A stretch of DNA of 64,000 nt from Methanobrevibacter thaueri (GCF_003111625.1 NZ_MZGS01000028.1:180213-244212), one strand, 5' to 3'; shown: positions 47,671-58,785, numbered from the stretch's first letter. Notes: a model not told the origin generated them from the sequence alone. A program made the numbers and translations.

Positions 47671-48084
47671 ATGACTTTAAATCCAAAAAAACTTGCATAT
47701 TACGAAAAAAAGTATGAACGAAACCCCCTGGAAGACACTCTCAAATTCATGAGCAACAAATGGACACTGCATGTTTTAAGAGACCTATTTTTAGGAAAAA
47801 GCCATTTCAATGAATTTAAAGTCAACAGACCCTCACTGGACAACAAGGCACTGTCAAGATGCCTTAAGACAATGCAGGATAATGGCCTTATTTACAAGAC
47901 AAATGAGGGCAATGATCCAAAAAATACCCAATATTTCCTAACCAAAAAGGGAAGGTCACTGAATAAGGTATTCTATGAACTGTTACTGTTTGCTCTTGAA
48001 ACGGATGTCGACAACGAACATTATTCGGAATATGAAAAAAAAGAATTGAAAGAAATGTATAAGGAAATATTGGATTTAAAATGA
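47671..48084 (+). CDS. HxlR-type winged-helix regulator
   Basis: A 137-aa HxlR-family protein with NPLEDTLKFMSNKWTLHVLR, the typical CP..LA/MSNKW opening without the usual cysteine, and a winged helix (NEFKVNRPSLDNKALSRCL). Such regulators respond to redox or small molecules and often repress a neighbouring gene, here the divergent MFS pump. The frame extends to 47617 but ATG 47671 fits the family. There is no clear ribosome binding site, so a leaderless or different start is possible. Confidence 0.78.
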   Translation: MTLNPKKLAYYEKKYERNPLEDTLKFMSNKWTLHVLRDLFLGKSHFNEFKVNRPSLDNKALSRCLKTMQDNGLIYKTNEGNDPKNTQYFLTKKGRSLNKVFYELLLFALETDVDNEHYSEYEKKELKEMYKEILDLK

Positions 48085-48109
48085 AAAGAATGAATTTTTA
48101 AAAATCCAT

Positions 48110-48295
48110 CTATTCCTGATTACTTAAAAGAACACCACCGACTCCAACATTGTCAAATTTCCTTTCGTTGAACAGCACATATATCATTTCTATCGGAAGG
48201 CCTGTGACTCTTGAAGCGGATTCGCTGAATTCTTTTGCTAAAAATTCTTTTTGCTCTTTTGTTAATTCTCCTATATCAAAACTTATAACAGGCAT
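48110..48295 (-). CDS. 4-oxalocrotonate tautomerase-like protein
   Basis: A 61-aa protein with the family's catalytic Pro2 (MPVISFDIGELTKEQKE) and the conserved MIYVLFNE segment. Such small hexameric enzymes catalyse keto-enol tautomerisation or related reactions. It lies at the end of the accessory island. The substrate is unknown. Confidence 0.85.
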   Translation of the reverse strand: MPVISFDIGELTKEQKEFLAKEFSESASRVTGLPIEMIYVLFNERKFDNVGVGGVLLSNQE

Positions 48296-48396
48296 ATTAT
48301 CACCAATTGAAAATTAAATTTTTCTAAATAAAAAGTTAATGTGGCATGAAAGCCACTTAATTAATAACTATGCCTTCTTGAAAAAGCCAGTGCTAT

Positions 48397-48505
48397 AACG
48401 AACAATTCGTATAAAACCTATAAAAAAAGTTCCGATACTTATCGATTTCAAGCACTGCAACTCTGATACAGAATTTATTTTCTAAATAATTATAAAATCA
48501 GGTTG
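48397..48505 (+). repeat. island repeat copy R7
   Basis: Begins ACGAACAATTCGTATAAAAC, continues CTATAAAAAAAGTTCCGATA, CTTATCGATTTCAAGCAC and CAACTCTGATACAGAATTTA. Homology with R4 extends past this into a further AATTATAAAAT stretch. Confidence 0.9.
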
Positions 48506-48524
48506 TTAAGAGTAATAAATAATG

Positions 48525-48890
48525 TTATGCTGTAACCAATTCATATTCAATAGCTGGAATACCATTTAAATTAGTTGTGATTCTATTCATTCCAAAAGTT
48601 TGTGTTTTATTATGGACCGGAACTGCTAATTTGACTTTTAAATTTATAGCATCTTCAGTGATTATTGATTGAATAGTAATTTTAGTTAAATTATTAAAAT
48701 GACTTTTATCCAGATTGAATATTTTAGATGCATTTAGAAATTCAAATGCAACAGGTTTACCATCTTTATCAATATCTAGAATCACATCATTGTCTAATTC
48801 AAGTGAAACTTCATATTCATAATCATCCACACAATATATGAATAATGAGTCTCCTTGACGGTCATAATCATATACTACTTTGTTGTTCAT
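48525..48890 (-). CDS. DUF2283-like protein
   Basis: A 121-aa protein. Its opening (YDYDRQGDSLFIYCVDDYEY, then SLELDNDVILDID) matches the DUF2283 pattern, whose members often follow DUF4258 genes in bacterial and archaeal genomes. It overlaps the upstream gene by four bases (48887-48890), so the pair is translationally coupled. The antitoxin role is inferred from gene order; no biochemical function is known. Confidence 0.7.
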   Translation of the reverse strand: MNNKVVYDYDRQGDSLFIYCVDDYEYEVSLELDNDVILDIDKDGKPVAFEFLNASKIFNLDKSHFNNLTKITIQSIITEDAINLKVKLAVPVHNKTQTFGMNRITTNLNGIPAIEYELVTA

Positions 48891-49198
48891 TTTCTCACCC
48901 TTTGATTTCTATAAGTTTCCATAACAGTTACAAACTTCACATCTTTATTATCATTTATACCTATCACTAATGATATATCTTTTGTAGGTCTCTGATTGTG
49001 TTCAAAATATAATCGAAATTTATTGTAATCTTGCTTGATAATCCCCATTAATGGATTGTGTAAGAATGTTTCAAAGATTAAGCCAAAATCTCCAATCCGT
49101 TGAATATTCCTAACATCAAAATGTTTAGTATCAGGCATGAACGATTCATCACAGGAATTAATTATTTCAATTGCCTCTTCAATAGAATAATCTCTCAT
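48887..49198 (-). CDS. DUF4258-like protein, possible toxin
   Basis: A 103-aa protein with features of the DUF4258 fold: DTKHFDVRNIQRIG near the N-terminus and a VMETYRNQRV segment near the C-terminus, related to the BrnT/RelE-like group. The histidine of KHFDVR is a candidate active residue. It is the first gene of a coupled pair with the DUF2283-like gene. The toxin role is inferred, not shown. Confidence 0.65.
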   Translation of the reverse strand: MRDYSIEEAIEIINSCDESFMPDTKHFDVRNIQRIGDFGLIFETFLHNPLMGIIKQDYNKFRLYFEHNQRPTKDISLVIGINDNKDVKFVTVMETYRNQRVRK

Positions 49199-49301
49199 TT
49201 TTAAAACCTTTATTTTATATTTTAAAAAATTTAATTTAATATTATTTTAAATAACAAATTTTATAAGCTTTTTGTTTTAAATAAATATAATATTACAAAG
49301 T

Positions 49302-49335
49302 TAGAGCAATTTTACAGGAGCAGAGCAATTTTTAT
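49302..49335 (+). repeat. duplicated GAGCAATTTT motif
   Basis: Two copies of GAGCAATTTT about 19 bases apart (TAGAGCAATTTTACAGGAG, then CAGAGCAATTTTTAT). The same pair, about 19 bases apart, occurs at 34977-35012. Confidence 0.6.
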
Positions 49336-49340
49336 AAAAG

Positions 49341-49404
49341 CATGGAACACATAAAAAAGTTCAGATACTTATCGATTTTTACCACTAAAACTCTTTAATT
49401 TTAG
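49341..49404 (+). repeat. island repeat copy R8, right part
   Basis: ACATAAAAAAGTTCAGATAC, TTATCGATTTTTACCAC and TAAAACTCTTTAATTTTAG correspond to the right two-thirds of the repeat. The left part with the palindrome occurs instead downstream, at 49427-49446. Confidence 0.8.
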
Positions 49405-49426
49405 ATAAAAAAACCCTCAAAAGAAT

Positions 49427-49460
49427 ACGAATAATTCGTATAAAACAAAACTATATATAA
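49427..49460 (+). promoter_or_regulatory. palindrome and TATA box upstream of fprA
   Basis: ACGAATAATTCGT (about 49427-49439, arms of six bases around one central base) is the same palindrome that opens the island repeats. The TATA box CTATATATAA lies at 49451-49460, about 60 bases before the fprA start. The placement suggests an operator. Confidence 0.5.
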
Positions 49461-49522
49461 TAATTTCTTCAAAATAATTATCATTCATAGCTTATGAATT
49501 AAACCAAAACGGAGATAAGAAA

Positions 49523-50749
49523 ATGAAAGCTAACGCACAAAAAATAGCTGATGGAGTATACTGGATCGGTGTACTCGATTGGGACTTAAGAACCTACCAC
49601 GGTTACACATTAGACGGAACAACCTACAACGCCTACATTGTATTCGGTGAAGACGAAGTAGCGATTATCGATAACGCATACCCTGGAAAAACCAAGGAAA
49701 TGATGGCCCGTATCGACGACGCCTTCGCACAAGAAGGAAGAGAAGTCAAAGTTGACTACATCATCCAAAACCATGTGGAAAAGGACCACTCAGGTGTATT
49801 GGTGGACTTGCACAAAAGATTCCCTGAAGCACCTATCTACTGTACCAAAATCGCAGTAAACGGTCTTTTAAAACACTACCCTGCTTTAGAAGGCGCTGAA
49901 TTCATCACTGTCGGAACCGGTGACAGCTTAGATGTCGGCGGAAGAACCTTAGCGTTCCTCGATGCATTCCTATTGCACTGGCCGGACAGCATGTTCACTT
50001 TACTTGCAGACGAAACAGGTATTTTATTCCCTAACGACGCATTCGGTCAACACTTATGCTTCACACAAAGATTCTCTGATGAAATCCCTGAAAACGTATT
50101 GATGGACGCAGCCCAAAAGTTCTACGCAAACCTAATCACCCCACTTTCAAAATTGGTTCTCAAAAAATTAAACGAAGTAGTCGAATTAGGTTTACTCGAT
50201 TCAATCAAGATGATTGCACCATCCCACGGTCAAATCTGGACCGACCCTATGCAAATCATCGGAGCTTACCAAAACTGGGCAACCGGTGTATGTGAAGACA
50301 AAATCACAATCATTTACGACACCATGCACTACTCAACCCAGCAAATGGCTCACGAAATTGCAGAAGGTGCAATGTCTGAAGGCTACGATGTTGAAATGTT
50401 CTTCCTTCACGAGGATGAAAGGTCCGAAATCGTCAAAAGCATCCTTACCAGTAAAGGAATAGCTGTAGGTGACCCTACAATCAACGATGTTCCATACCCA
50501 AGCATCGGAGACATCATGTACTACCTCAAAGGATTATTGTTCAACAGAACAGGAATTGTAAGAAAAGCAGTCACCTTCGGATCCATGGGAGGTAAAGGTG
50601 GAACACCTGCAATGCTTGCTGAAGAGTTAAACAACTGCGGATTTGACGTTGTGGACACCCAAGAAATTACCTTCGTGCCAACCGCTGAAGAGGATGAGGC
50701 AAGCTACGAATTGGGTAAAAAATTAGCTCAAGCATGTAAAGAATTATAA
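49523..50749 (+). CDS. fprA: F420H2 oxidase, flavodiiron protein
   Basis: A 408-aa type A flavodiiron protein. The N-terminal metallo-beta-lactamase-like domain binds a di-iron centre (HVEKDHSG with His84, Glu86, Asp88 and His89), and the C-terminal flavodoxin domain binds FMN ([15 protein letters not shown]). In methanogens FprA reduces O2 to water with F420H2, protecting the anaerobe from oxygen. Codon use and a good GGAG ribosome binding site suggest high expression. A palindrome related to the island repeats sits by its TATA box. Confidence 0.95.
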   Translation: MKANAQKIADGVYWIGVLDWDLRTYHGYTLDGTTYNAYIVFGEDEVAIIDNAYPGKTKEMMARIDDAFAQEGREVKVDYIIQNHVEKDHSGVLVDLHKRFPEAPIYCTKIAVNGLLKHYPALEGAEFITVGTGDSLDVGGRTLAFLDAFLLHWPDSMFTLLADETGILFPNDAFGQHLCFTQRFSDEIPENVLMDAAQKFYANLITPLSKLVLKKLNEVVELGLLDSIKMIAPSHGQIWTDPMQIIGAYQNWATGVCEDKITIIYDTMHYSTQQMAHEIAEGAMSEGYDVEMFFLHEDERSEIVKSILTSKGIAVGDPTINDVPYPSIGDIMYYLKGLLFNRTGIVRKAVTFGSMGGKGGTPAMLAEELNNCGFDVVDTQEITFVPTAEEDEASYELGKKLAQACKEL

Positions 50750-50757
50750 ATGCCAAG

Positions 50758-50799
50758 GAAAGAACCTGCGCGTTCTTTCACTTTTTTTATTTTATTTTA
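50758..50799 (+). terminator. terminator of fprA
   Basis: A perfect 8-bp stem (GAAAGAAC at 50758-50765 with GTTCTTTC at 50772-50779, loop CTGCGC) is followed by a long T-rich run. Confidence 0.75.
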
Positions 50800-50855
50800 A
50801 AAATAGTAATTTAAAGGTTTAAAAAGAACAAACCTATGATAAAATCTCATTTTGA

Positions 50856-51986
50856 TTAAAGAAAACTCGCCAGAATGCTGAATATTATTATCATCGCCAT
50901 GACAACGGACAGTGCATTCACAATCGGCTTGTACTGTTGCTCTGACAGTCTATAGCTTAACAGTATCTCAAGCATGTACCCCCCGTCCAGCGGTTTCATC
51001 GGAAGCAGGTTGAACAGTCCGATTCCAAGGTTCAGCATGAAAATCCATTGGAAAAGCTCGAGAAGCTCAAACAGCACCCAAGGTATTGGACCCAAACTGT
51101 CATTAATCAGTTCAAAATGCTTGTTTGCCTGGATTCCGAAAAATCCGACCGATTCGTTGTTAGGATTTTTATCAAGCACTACGGAGTAGGTTCCCTGATC
51201 CGTCTGGACCGACACGTTGTCTCCCGGCTTGAATGAACCGATGACATTGACATATGATTCGGAATCGTTTATCTTCTCATTGGCAACGGCCTCTATGACC
51301 ATTCCCTCTTTAAGTATTCCGTCGGATGGGGAATCGGAAACTACCCTGTCAATCTCAATTCCGTTTTCATCAAAATAAGTCGGTATTCCCATTGCTATCA
51401 GGGAAACGAGAAGCATAGCAATTATTGCCAGGGTGACGTTTGCTATTGAACCTGCGGCATAGACCCTGAGCCTTGAGGTTCTCTTTGCGTTTTTAAGTTC
51501 CTCCTCATCTGGTTCCACGAATGCACCGGGAATTATTGCAAACAGGAGCAATCCAATTGACTTTATTGAAATCTTCTCCCCCACTGCCTGCACACCGTGT
51601 GAAAACTCGTGGACCACCAAAACGGTTGCCAGCGCTATCAATCCGTAAACAAATGGTATGTATATGGATGACCCTGGCATTTCCACGCCGGGAATCACTA
51701 TGGATACCGATGGTGTCTCAAAAACGCTCGGCAATGTGGAAACAAGTGTCCATGTAATGAATATCATGGCTGCGAAAGCCACAACAATGCCGATGTTCAT
51801 GTACCATCGCCAGAATCTTGGTGACAGATTTGATATTCTGGATATGAGTCCCCTCAGGCGTTGGGTCTTCCACATTATCACGGGAAAGTTCATTTCCACC
51901 CCATGAGTGGATAGCCTTTCATGGAATATTCCGACCAATATCCAGATGACAGCAAAAGCTATCAAATAATAATAAATCCCATTCAT
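50856..51986 (-). CDS. site-2 protease family intramembrane metalloprotease with PDZ domain
   Basis: A 376-aa M50 peptidase with membrane helices at both ends. The catalytic HEFSH is at residues 126-130, a PDZ-like domain lies at about residues 205-290, and the second metal motif LLPMKPLDGGYM is near residue 346. S2P proteases release membrane-bound regulators. It ends the ileS-purL-moeA run (16-bp gap to moeA). The substrate is unknown. Confidence 0.88.
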   Translation of the reverse strand: MNGIYYYLIAFAVIWILVGIFHERLSTHGVEMNFPVIMWKTQRLRGLISRISNLSPRFWRWYMNIGIVVAFAAMIFITWTLVSTLPSVFETPSVSIVIPGVEMPGSSIYIPFVYGLIALATVLVVHEFSHGVQAVGEKISIKSIGLLLFAIIPGAFVEPDEEELKNAKRTSRLRVYAAGSIANVTLAIIAMLLVSLIAMGIPTYFDENGIEIDRVVSDSPSDGILKEGMVIEAVANEKINDSESYVNVIGSFKPGDNVSVQTDQGTYSVVLDKNPNNESVGFFGIQANKHFELINDSLGPIPWVLFELLELFQWIFMLNLGIGLFNLLPMKPLDGGYMLEILLSYRLSEQQYKPIVNALSVVMAMIIIFSILASFL

Positions 51987-52002
51987 TAAATTGCCTCATT
52001 AA

Positions 52003-53220
52003 CTACCAAAGTAGTGAATCGAAGAGGACTACATCAACTAAATCGTCCTTCTGATATCCTTCATCATTTTCGTCAATGATGATATAGCTGTTCGCCTCAA
52101 CCATTGACCGAATAATGCCGGAACCTCTATTGAGCACATGCTTTGCACACTCATCGTCTGACACAGCACGTATGAAATCTGTCCTGCCCAGCTGGGAAGG
52201 TATCTTAAGTTGGGATATCCTTTTTACGATATGGAAATCAAATTCCCTTCCCTGCATCTCAAAGAGGTACTTTCTTGCAAACATGTCAAACTGTGACATC
52301 GCAGCCACAGGCTGGCCTGAAAATGTGAAAACCATCTTACCGTTTACAATGCCCGCACCTGCAGGTTTTCCTGGCCTGATTGCAACACCATGGAAGAGTA
52401 TTTCACCTAAATCATCCACCACATCAAGAACAACATCCCCCTTACTGATTGCTGTTCCTCCTGTGGTCATGATAACGTCATAATCCTTGGAAGCCTCCAA
52501 AACCGCATCCTTGACCTCATCGAAAGTGTCTCCGGCATGGCAGATTTCACAAATCGCTCCTGAATCCTCAACCATTGCCTTTATGGTGAACTGATTGGAA
52601 TTGATAATCTTGGCCTTGTCGATTTCCTCCTTGGTCGGCTCCACAAGCTCGTTACCTGTAATGATGAGCTTTACCTTAGGCTTCTTATAAACCTTGACGG
52701 TATCGTAACCGGCTGAAGCGATTAGACCCAATTCCTGATATCTTATGAATGTGTTCCTGTCCAGGATCTTCTGGCCCTTCTCGATGTCCTCGGACTTCGG
52801 ACTAATGTTTTCGCCCGGAGTGACCTGGGAGTAGATTGTCAGGTCGTCGCCGTCAATTGTGGTGTACTCCTTCATCAGAACTGCATTGGCACCATCCGGA
52901 ATAGGTGCGCCTGTCGCTATGACAATGGCCTCATTATCCTTGACTGTTTTGGATGAAAAATCGCCTGCGCCGATTGCGTCAACTATCCTGAATTCCTTTG
53001 GCGCTGAATTTGACGCCCCAAATGTTTCCTCTGCAATCAGTGCAAAACCGTCCATCGCTGACTTGTCGAATGGCGGTGAGTCATGAAATGCGATAATGTC
53101 TTCAGCCAAAACCCTCCTGTGGGCGTCATGAATGGAAATCTCCTCTATGTCAGTGACACGCTGATTGTCGCTGATTAGCTTTATGGCATTTGACAATGAA
53201 TCCAGTTTTGAAAAGAACAT
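52003..53220 (-). CDS. moeA: molybdopterin molybdenumtransferase
   Basis: MoeA inserts molybdate (or tungstate) into adenylylated molybdopterin, needed for formylmethanofuran dehydrogenase in methanogens. The four-domain layout is present, with SPPFDKSAMDGFA, the MoaB-like TTGGTAISKGDVVLD motif and the final GRTDFIRAVSDDE domain. The 405-aa length is normal. It is part of a reverse-strand operon after purL (23-bp gap). Confidence 0.93.
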   Translation of the reverse strand: MFFSKLDSLSNAIKLISDNQRVTDIEEISIHDAHRRVLAEDIIAFHDSPPFDKSAMDGFALIAEETFGASNSAPKEFRIVDAIGAGDFSSKTVKDNEAIVIATGAPIPDGANAVLMKEYTTIDGDDLTIYSQVTPGENISPKSEDIEKGQKILDRNTFIRYQELGLIASAGYDTVKVYKKPKVKLIITGNELVEPTKEEIDKAKIINSNQFTIKAMVEDSGAICEICHAGDTFDEVKDAVLEASKDYDVIMTTGGTAISKGDVVLDVVDDLGEILFHGVAIRPGKPAGAGIVNGKMVFTFSGQPVAAMSQFDMFARKYLFEMQGREFDFHIVKRISQLKIPSQLGRTDFIRAVSDDECAKHVLNRGSGIIRSMVEANSYIIIDENDEGYQKDDLVDVVLFDSLLW

Positions 53221-53243
53221 TCGTTGAACTCCCCCAAGTTAAA

Positions 53244-55382
53244 TTACATCATGTATTTTTCAATGACGCCATGATATGCATCGTTCAAATCATCATAGCT
53301 GAATTCATGACCATTCACATTTAATGAAGTGCCTTTGACTTCCCCAATTACCTGAACAGGTACGCTGATTTGTGATAGGATGTCATCGACCGCTTCGGCC
53401 CTGACTGTTAACAAGTATCTTGCGTGACTTTCTGAGTAGAGCAGCTGTATCTTATCCAGTTCATCGTCGGTTAGCTCAACATCGCATCCGAGACCTGACT
53501 TGATGACCATTTCGGACAATGCGACTGCAAGTCCTCCTGCTGATACGTCGTGAACGGCAGTGATGTTTTTGTCCTTGTCATTTGAAATCAAGTCGAGGAC
53601 TGTCTGGCCGTTTGCCACTTCCTCCTCAATTCTGATTCTTGGAGCTGTACCCTTTTCAAGGTTGTGGATGCATCTGTGATACTCTGAACCTGTCAGTTCG
53701 TCATAGGTCTTACCAATCAATAGAATCTTGTCGCCCTCGTTTTTGAAGTCAAGGGTCCTGATGTTTTCGATGTCTTCCACACCGATTACGCCGACTGCAG
53801 GTGTCGGATTGATTTTGATTCCTTCGGTTTCATTGTAGAAACTTACGTTTCCGCTTATGACCGGTGCGTCGAACTTTTCAGCCACAAGGCTCATTCCTTC
53901 AATGGCTGTCTTGAATTGCCATAGGATTTCAGGGGTTTCAGGATTTCCGAAGTTAAGGCAGTCAACTACGGCATAAGGTGTTGCGCCCATTGAAATCACG
54001 TTTCTGATGGCCTCTGCAACACATCCTGCTGCCCCGTCGAATGGGGACAGTTTTGTGTGGATGGTGTTTGAGTCTGTTGTAAGTGCGATTGCGGTGTTCT
54101 CATCAATTCTTAAGACCGCTGCGTCATCACCAGGCTTTACGACTGTTCTGACTTGAACCTCGTGGTCGTATTGTTTGTAGACCCATTCCTTGGAAGCGAT
54201 ATTCGGGCTTGACAATAATTTAGGCAAGGATTCGTAAACGCCAGGCTCTTTTAGTTCGATCTTTTCTGTGTCTTCAGGAACTTCCTTGATCGGCCTGTCG
54301 ATTGAAGGTGGGTCGGCAAGTAAAATTGTTGGTAAATTGGCGATTTCATCTCCTTCATCGGAAATGACCATGTTGTTTCCTTCAATTACCTCACCGATTA
54401 CTGATGATACGATTTCGTGCTTGTCACAGATTTTCTGTGCCAGTTCAACATCGTCAGGGTTTATGACGAATACCATTCTTTCCTGGGATTCTGAAAGCAT
54501 GATTTCATATGGAGTCATTCCTGTTTCCCTTAACGGTATTGCCCTAAGGTCAACCAATGCCCCATTCTTGGAGGAATCGACCAGTTCTGAAATGCAGCAG
54601 GTAAGACCTCCTCCACCTAAGTCCTTGACACCACTGACATTGATTTTTTCCATGATTTCGAGTGATGCTTCCAATACTCTTTTCTTGGTGAATGGATCGG
54701 CCACCTGTACAGCAGGTCTGTCCTCGGTTTCTGAATCGGATGTTAATTCTTCTGAAGCGAATGTCACTCCGTGAATTCCGTCACGACCGGTTGTTCCGCC
54801 CATCAAAAGGAAAACGTCGCCGATGTTAGGTGCCTGTGCACGGACAATCTTGTCCTTTTCGACAAGACCTACGCACATTACGTTCACCAGCGGGTTTGTC
54901 CTGAATGATTCGTCGAATTCTATTTCACCGGCCACTGTCGGAACGCCAACACGGTTTCCGTAATCGGAAATTCCCTTGACCACATGTTCAAACAGGTATT
55001 TGGATTTTTCATCTTCAATCGGTCCGAATCTTAAGGAGTCGAGAAGTGCAATAGGCATTGCTCCCATGGAAATGATGTCCCTTAGGATTCCGCCGATACC
55101 GGTTCCCGCTCCACCGTACGGTTCGATAGCTGATGGATGGTTGTGGGATTCCATTCCTACAGCTAATGCGTATTTGTCTGTTACACTTACAAGTCCTGCA
55201 TCATCACCCGGACCTAAAATAATATTTTCACCTTCGGTTGGGAAAGCCCTTAGGAAAGGCCTGCTGCTTTTGTAGGAACAATGTTCTGAGAACATTACGT
55301 CAAGCATTCCTTCTTCGAGTTCGTTCATTTCCCTGCCGAGGATTCCTTCAATGTATTCAATTTCAGAATCTGCTAAAGTCAT
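53244..55382 (-). CDS. purL: phosphoribosylformylglycinamidine synthase subunit PurL
   Basis: PurL is the ATP-dependent synthetase subunit of the fourth step of purine synthesis, working with PurQ and PurS (absent from the window). Family landmarks include [38 protein letters not shown] and the [15 protein letters not shown] motif. The 712-aa length is normal for the short archaeal form. It starts 10 bases after ileS ends. Confidence 0.95.
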   Translation of the reverse strand: MTLADSEIEYIEGILGREMNELEEGMLDVMFSEHCSYKSSRPFLRAFPTEGENIILGPGDDAGLVSVTDKYALAVGMESHNHPSAIEPYGGAGTGIGGILRDIISMGAMPIALLDSLRFGPIEDEKSKYLFEHVVKGISDYGNRVGVPTVAGEIEFDESFRTNPLVNVMCVGLVEKDKIVRAQAPNIGDVFLLMGGTTGRDGIHGVTFASEELTSDSETEDRPAVQVADPFTKKRVLEASLEIMEKINVSGVKDLGGGGLTCCISELVDSSKNGALVDLRAIPLRETGMTPYEIMLSESQERMVFVINPDDVELAQKICDKHEIVSSVIGEVIEGNNMVISDEGDEIANLPTILLADPPSIDRPIKEVPEDTEKIELKEPGVYESLPKLLSSPNIASKEWVYKQYDHEVQVRTVVKPGDDAAVLRIDENTAIALTTDSNTIHTKLSPFDGAAGCVAEAIRNVISMGATPYAVVDCLNFGNPETPEILWQFKTAIEGMSLVAEKFDAPVISGNVSFYNETEGIKINPTPAVGVIGVEDIENIRTLDFKNEGDKILLIGKTYDELTGSEYHRCIHNLEKGTAPRIRIEEEVANGQTVLDLISNDKDKNITAVHDVSAGGLAVALSEMVIKSGLGCDVELTDDELDKIQLLYSESHARYLLTVRAEAVDDILSQISVPVQVIGEVKGTSLNVNGHEFSYDDLNDAYHGVIEKYMM

Positions 55383-55392
55383 TTTAACACCC

Positions 55393-58300
55393 TTAGTTTT
55401 TAATGGAGATAATTACCTTTTCTCCTTCAATATCCCATTCTTTGGTATAATCTTTAGAATCTTTACTGCATTCTTCGCTATCAGTGATAATCAGGCTTTT
55501 GGCCCTGATTTCATGTGATATGAATTCTGATTGAGGCACGATAAGGTCCTTGAATTCGGCGGATGTCTCCACATCCACGTTGATGTTAGCTTCGACATCA
55601 AGGTCAAGGTCCTTCCTCATGTCCTGAACCCTTCTGATGAGTTCACGGGCCATAGCTTCCTGTCTGATTTCCAGTGTGATGTTGGTATTCACGAATACGT
55701 TTCCGCCTTCAAACTCTGATGATACGAAATCGTCCGGAAGCTCTGAATCAAACAATACCTCTTCTGAGTTCAATTCGATTCCTTCGATTGTTACGGTACC
55801 GTTCGCTTCAAGTTCTGCTTTGATTTCATTACCGTCAGCTGATTTCAGGCCTTTGACTACTTTGCCCATGTCGCCTTTGAGCTTAGGTCCTAAAATCTTG
55901 AGGTTAGGCTTTGCGTTATATGATAATTTTTCAAATTCGCTGGCACAGATGACATCCTTGGTATTTGACTGGTCTTTAATGATGTCTGTAAGCTCTTCGA
56001 TTGCCTTGAGGACATCCTCGTCTTCAGATACGACTGTGATGTCTGATACCGGCCATCTGAGCTTGTATTGTGCCATGTCCCTTGCCCTTATTGATGCCTC
56101 GATGACTTCACGTGCAACATCCATCTTGGCTTCGAGTTCTGTGTCTATCTCATCCTCGTCATATCCCCAGTCAAGCATGTGAATGCTCTCTGGAGCCTCA
56201 GGATTTACTCCTTTGACAAGGTTTTCATAGATTTCCTCGGATACGTGAGGGGCTATTGGACATAATACTGTGATTAACTTGACAAGCGCTGTGTACAGGC
56301 TGTAGTATGCGCCTAATTTGTCAGGGTCGTCGCTTTCAACCCATGTCCTTCCACGGATGAGCCTTACATACCAGCGGCTCAAGTCTTCAAGTATGAAATT
56401 GTTGATTTTTCTTGTTGCATTGTGGAAGAATAGCTTATCGAGATCTTCTGCAACTTCTTTGATTAGAGTGTTGGCTTTGGAGATAATCCATTTATCTTCA
56501 GAGCGCAAGATCATGTCGTCTTCGCTAAGTCCAATCGGATTGAAGTTGTCTAAAGACATGTAGGTTGTTGAGAATACGTAAACGTTCCATAGGATGTTGA
56601 ACATCTTGTTGATGTTTAATAATTCTTCCCATACGAACTTGAGGTCGTCCCATGGCTTTGAAGCCCATAACAGGTAGAATCTCAATACGTCCGCTCCGTA
56701 CTTTTCGATTACCTCTTCAGGAGCGACAACGTTACCCAATGACTTGGACATCTTGTTTCCGTTCTCATCAAGAACGAATCCGTGCATCAGTACTTTCTGG
56801 TATGGGCTTTGGCCCATTGCAATCACTCCGGTACCGAGCTGTGAGTAGAACCATCCTCTGGTCTGGTCGTGTCCTTCAGTGATGAAGTCATAAGGGAACC
56901 AGTCTTCGAATTTCTCCTTCTCTTCAGGGTAGTATAGTGAAGCCCATCCTGCAACTCCGGAGTCGATCCATACGTCCAATACATCCGGAATTCTTTTTAT
57001 GGTCTGGCCACATTTGTCACATTTGACTTCAACTTCGTCTACATATGGCCTGTGGATGAGTTCTGAATCAGATACGTTGATTTCATTAAGTGACTCTTCC
57101 TTCAATTCAGCTAAAGAGCCTATTACCTTCAATTCTCCGCAGTCAGGACATTCCCAGATAGGTATTGGTATACCCCAGTATCTTTGCCTTGAGATTGTCC
57201 AGTCACGTGCATTGTCCACCCAATCGTAGAATCTGCCTTCTCCGGCCCATTTAGGTACCCATTCGACCTTTCCGATTTCATCAAGCATTTTCTGTTTGAT
57301 ATCGGTTACCTTAAGGAACCATTGTTTGGTTGCACGGTAGATGATAGGGGTTTTGCATCTCCAGCACACACCGTACCTGTGCTCAATGGTTTCAACATGG
57401 TACATTAAGTTTTTAGCTTGTAAATCCTCGATGATTTGTTGGTTTTCATCTTTTGTGAACTTGCCGTCATATTTTCCTGCTTCTTCAGTGAAGCATCCGT
57501 CTTCGCCAACCGGACAAAATATTGGCAAGCCGTTTGCATGACCGACTTCAAAGTCGTCCGGACCGTGTCCCGGTGCTGTGTGTACAAGACCTGTACCTTC
57601 TCCAAGCTCCACGTGGTCTCCAGGAAGGATTGTGTGGACCTTTTCTATTTCTGCGTCGAATTCCATTTGCTTTGGAATTTCATCCGCTAAGATATAATCA
57701 TAAGCCAAACCGACGAGTTCTTCTCCTTTGACGGTTTTTATGATTTCATACATTACCTCTTCCTCTTCGATGATTTTGTCTTCCCCATCTTCGGATTCTG
57801 CAGGTATTTTGGTTCTGTGAATCTTTATTCTTTTGCCTAAAACGTCTTCCATGAGGTTTTCGGCTATGATGTAGGTTTCACCATCTTTTAAAACATAAAC
57901 ATAATCAAATTCTGGGTTTACACAGATTGCAAGGTTTGCAGGCAATGTCCATGGAGTTGTTGTCCAGACAAGGAAATATGTATTTTCCTCCCCTTGGACA
58001 GGGAATTTTATGTAGATTGAAGGGTCTACCTTCTCTTCGTATTCGATTTCAGCTGCAGCAAGAGCTGTACCACAGTGTGGACACCAGCTGATGACCCTCT
58101 GGTCATTTAAGAGCAAGTCCTGCTCGTTTGCCCTCTTGAGCATCCACCAGGAGGATTCCATATATTTAGGGTCAAGGGTCATGTAAGGGTCGTCCCAATC
58201 CATCCAAACGCCCAACTGGTCGAATTCCTGTTCCATTGCTATCTTGTTTTCAATGGCGAATTCGCGGCATTTGTCGACGAACTTGTCGATACCGATGTCG

Positions 58301-58632
58301 TCCTCGATTTCCTGTTTGGACTGGATTCCCATAAGATGTTCGACCTTGTTTTCAATCGGAAGTCCGTGCATGTCCCATCCTGCCTGTCTTCTTAGGCTGA
58401 ATCCGTTCATGGACTTGTATCTCAAGTAGGAATCCTTGATGATTTTGTTCCATGCGGTTCCCAAGTGGATTTTACCACTACAGTATGGTGGGCCATCTAA
58501 AAATGAATATCTAGGGCCTTTTTCTCTAAGTTCATTTACCTTTTTGAAGGTTTCCTCTTCTTTCCAGAATTTTTGAACCTTCTTTTCTATTTTATCGTGA
58601 TCGTATGATTTATCTGCCTCTTTTATTGGCAT
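55393..58632 (-). CDS. ileS: isoleucyl-tRNA synthetase
   Basis: A class Ia synthetase of 1079 aa. The HIGH-type motif is HLGT at about residues 56-59 and KMSKS appears as NKMSKSLGN. The editing domain ([18 protein letters not shown]) and zinc-binding cysteines ([15 protein letters not shown]) are visible, and there is an extended C-terminal anticodon region of the archaeal type. It is first in a run of ileS, purL, moeA and the site-2 protease. Upstream hairpins could regulate it, but this is not demonstrated. Confidence 0.97.
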   Translation of the reverse strand: MPIKEADKSYDHDKIEKKVQKFWKEEETFKKVNELREKGPRYSFLDGPPYCSGKIHLGTAWNKIIKDSYLRYKSMNGFSLRRQAGWDMHGLPIENKVEHLMGIQSKQEIEDDIGIDKFVDKCREFAIENKIAMEQEFDQLGVWMDWDDPYMTLDPKYMESSWWMLKRANEQDLLLNDQRVISWCPHCGTALAAAEIEYEEKVDPSIYIKFPVQGEENTYFLVWTTTPWTLPANLAICVNPEFDYVYVLKDGETYIIAENLMEDVLGKRIKIHRTKIPAESEDGEDKIIEEEEVMYEIIKTVKGEELVGLAYDYILADEIPKQMEFDAEIEKVHTILPGDHVELGEGTGLVHTAPGHGPDDFEVGHANGLPIFCPVGEDGCFTEEAGKYDGKFTKDENQQIIEDLQAKNLMYHVETIEHRYGVCWRCKTPIIYRATKQWFLKVTDIKQKMLDEIGKVEWVPKWAGEGRFYDWVDNARDWTISRQRYWGIPIPIWECPDCGELKVIGSLAELKEESLNEINVSDSELIHRPYVDEVEVKCDKCGQTIKRIPDVLDVWIDSGVAGWASLYYPEEKEKFEDWFPYDFITEGHDQTRGWFYSQLGTGVIAMGQSPYQKVLMHGFVLDENGNKMSKSLGNVVAPEEVIEKYGADVLRFYLLWASKPWDDLKFVWEELLNINKMFNILWNVYVFSTTYMSLDNFNPIGLSEDDMILRSEDKWIISKANTLIKEVAEDLDKLFFHNATRKINNFILEDLSRWYVRLIRGRTWVESDDPDKLGAYYSLYTALVKLITVLCPIAPHVSEEIYENLVKGVNPEAPESIHMLDWGYDEDEIDTELEAKMDVAREVIEASIRARDMAQYKLRWPVSDITVVSEDEDVLKAIEELTDIIKDQSNTKDVICASEFEKLSYNAKPNLKILGPKLKGDMGKVVKGLKSADGNEIKAELEANGTVTIEGIELNSEEVLFDSELPDDFVSSEFEGGNVFVNTNITLEIRQEAMARELIRRVQDMRKDLDLDVEANINVDVETSAEFKDLIVPQSEFISHEIRAKSLIITDSEECSKDSKDYTKEWDIEGEKVIISIKN

Positions 58633-58785
58633 TTTAACTCCTCGAAATGATTATGTTTTTTATTAATTTATAATATGTATCTTTTTGTTTAAGATAATAA
58701 ATAAAGGTTATGGCAAATTGTGAAAATCTAAATTAAATCGCTTAAAATGAATTATAATTAAAAATAGCAAGTGTTTATTATAATC

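Noticed and set aside
29744..49404. CRISPR array as explanation of the recurring repeats
   Set aside because: Copies are kilobases apart and single, with no regular spacers and no cas genes in the window.
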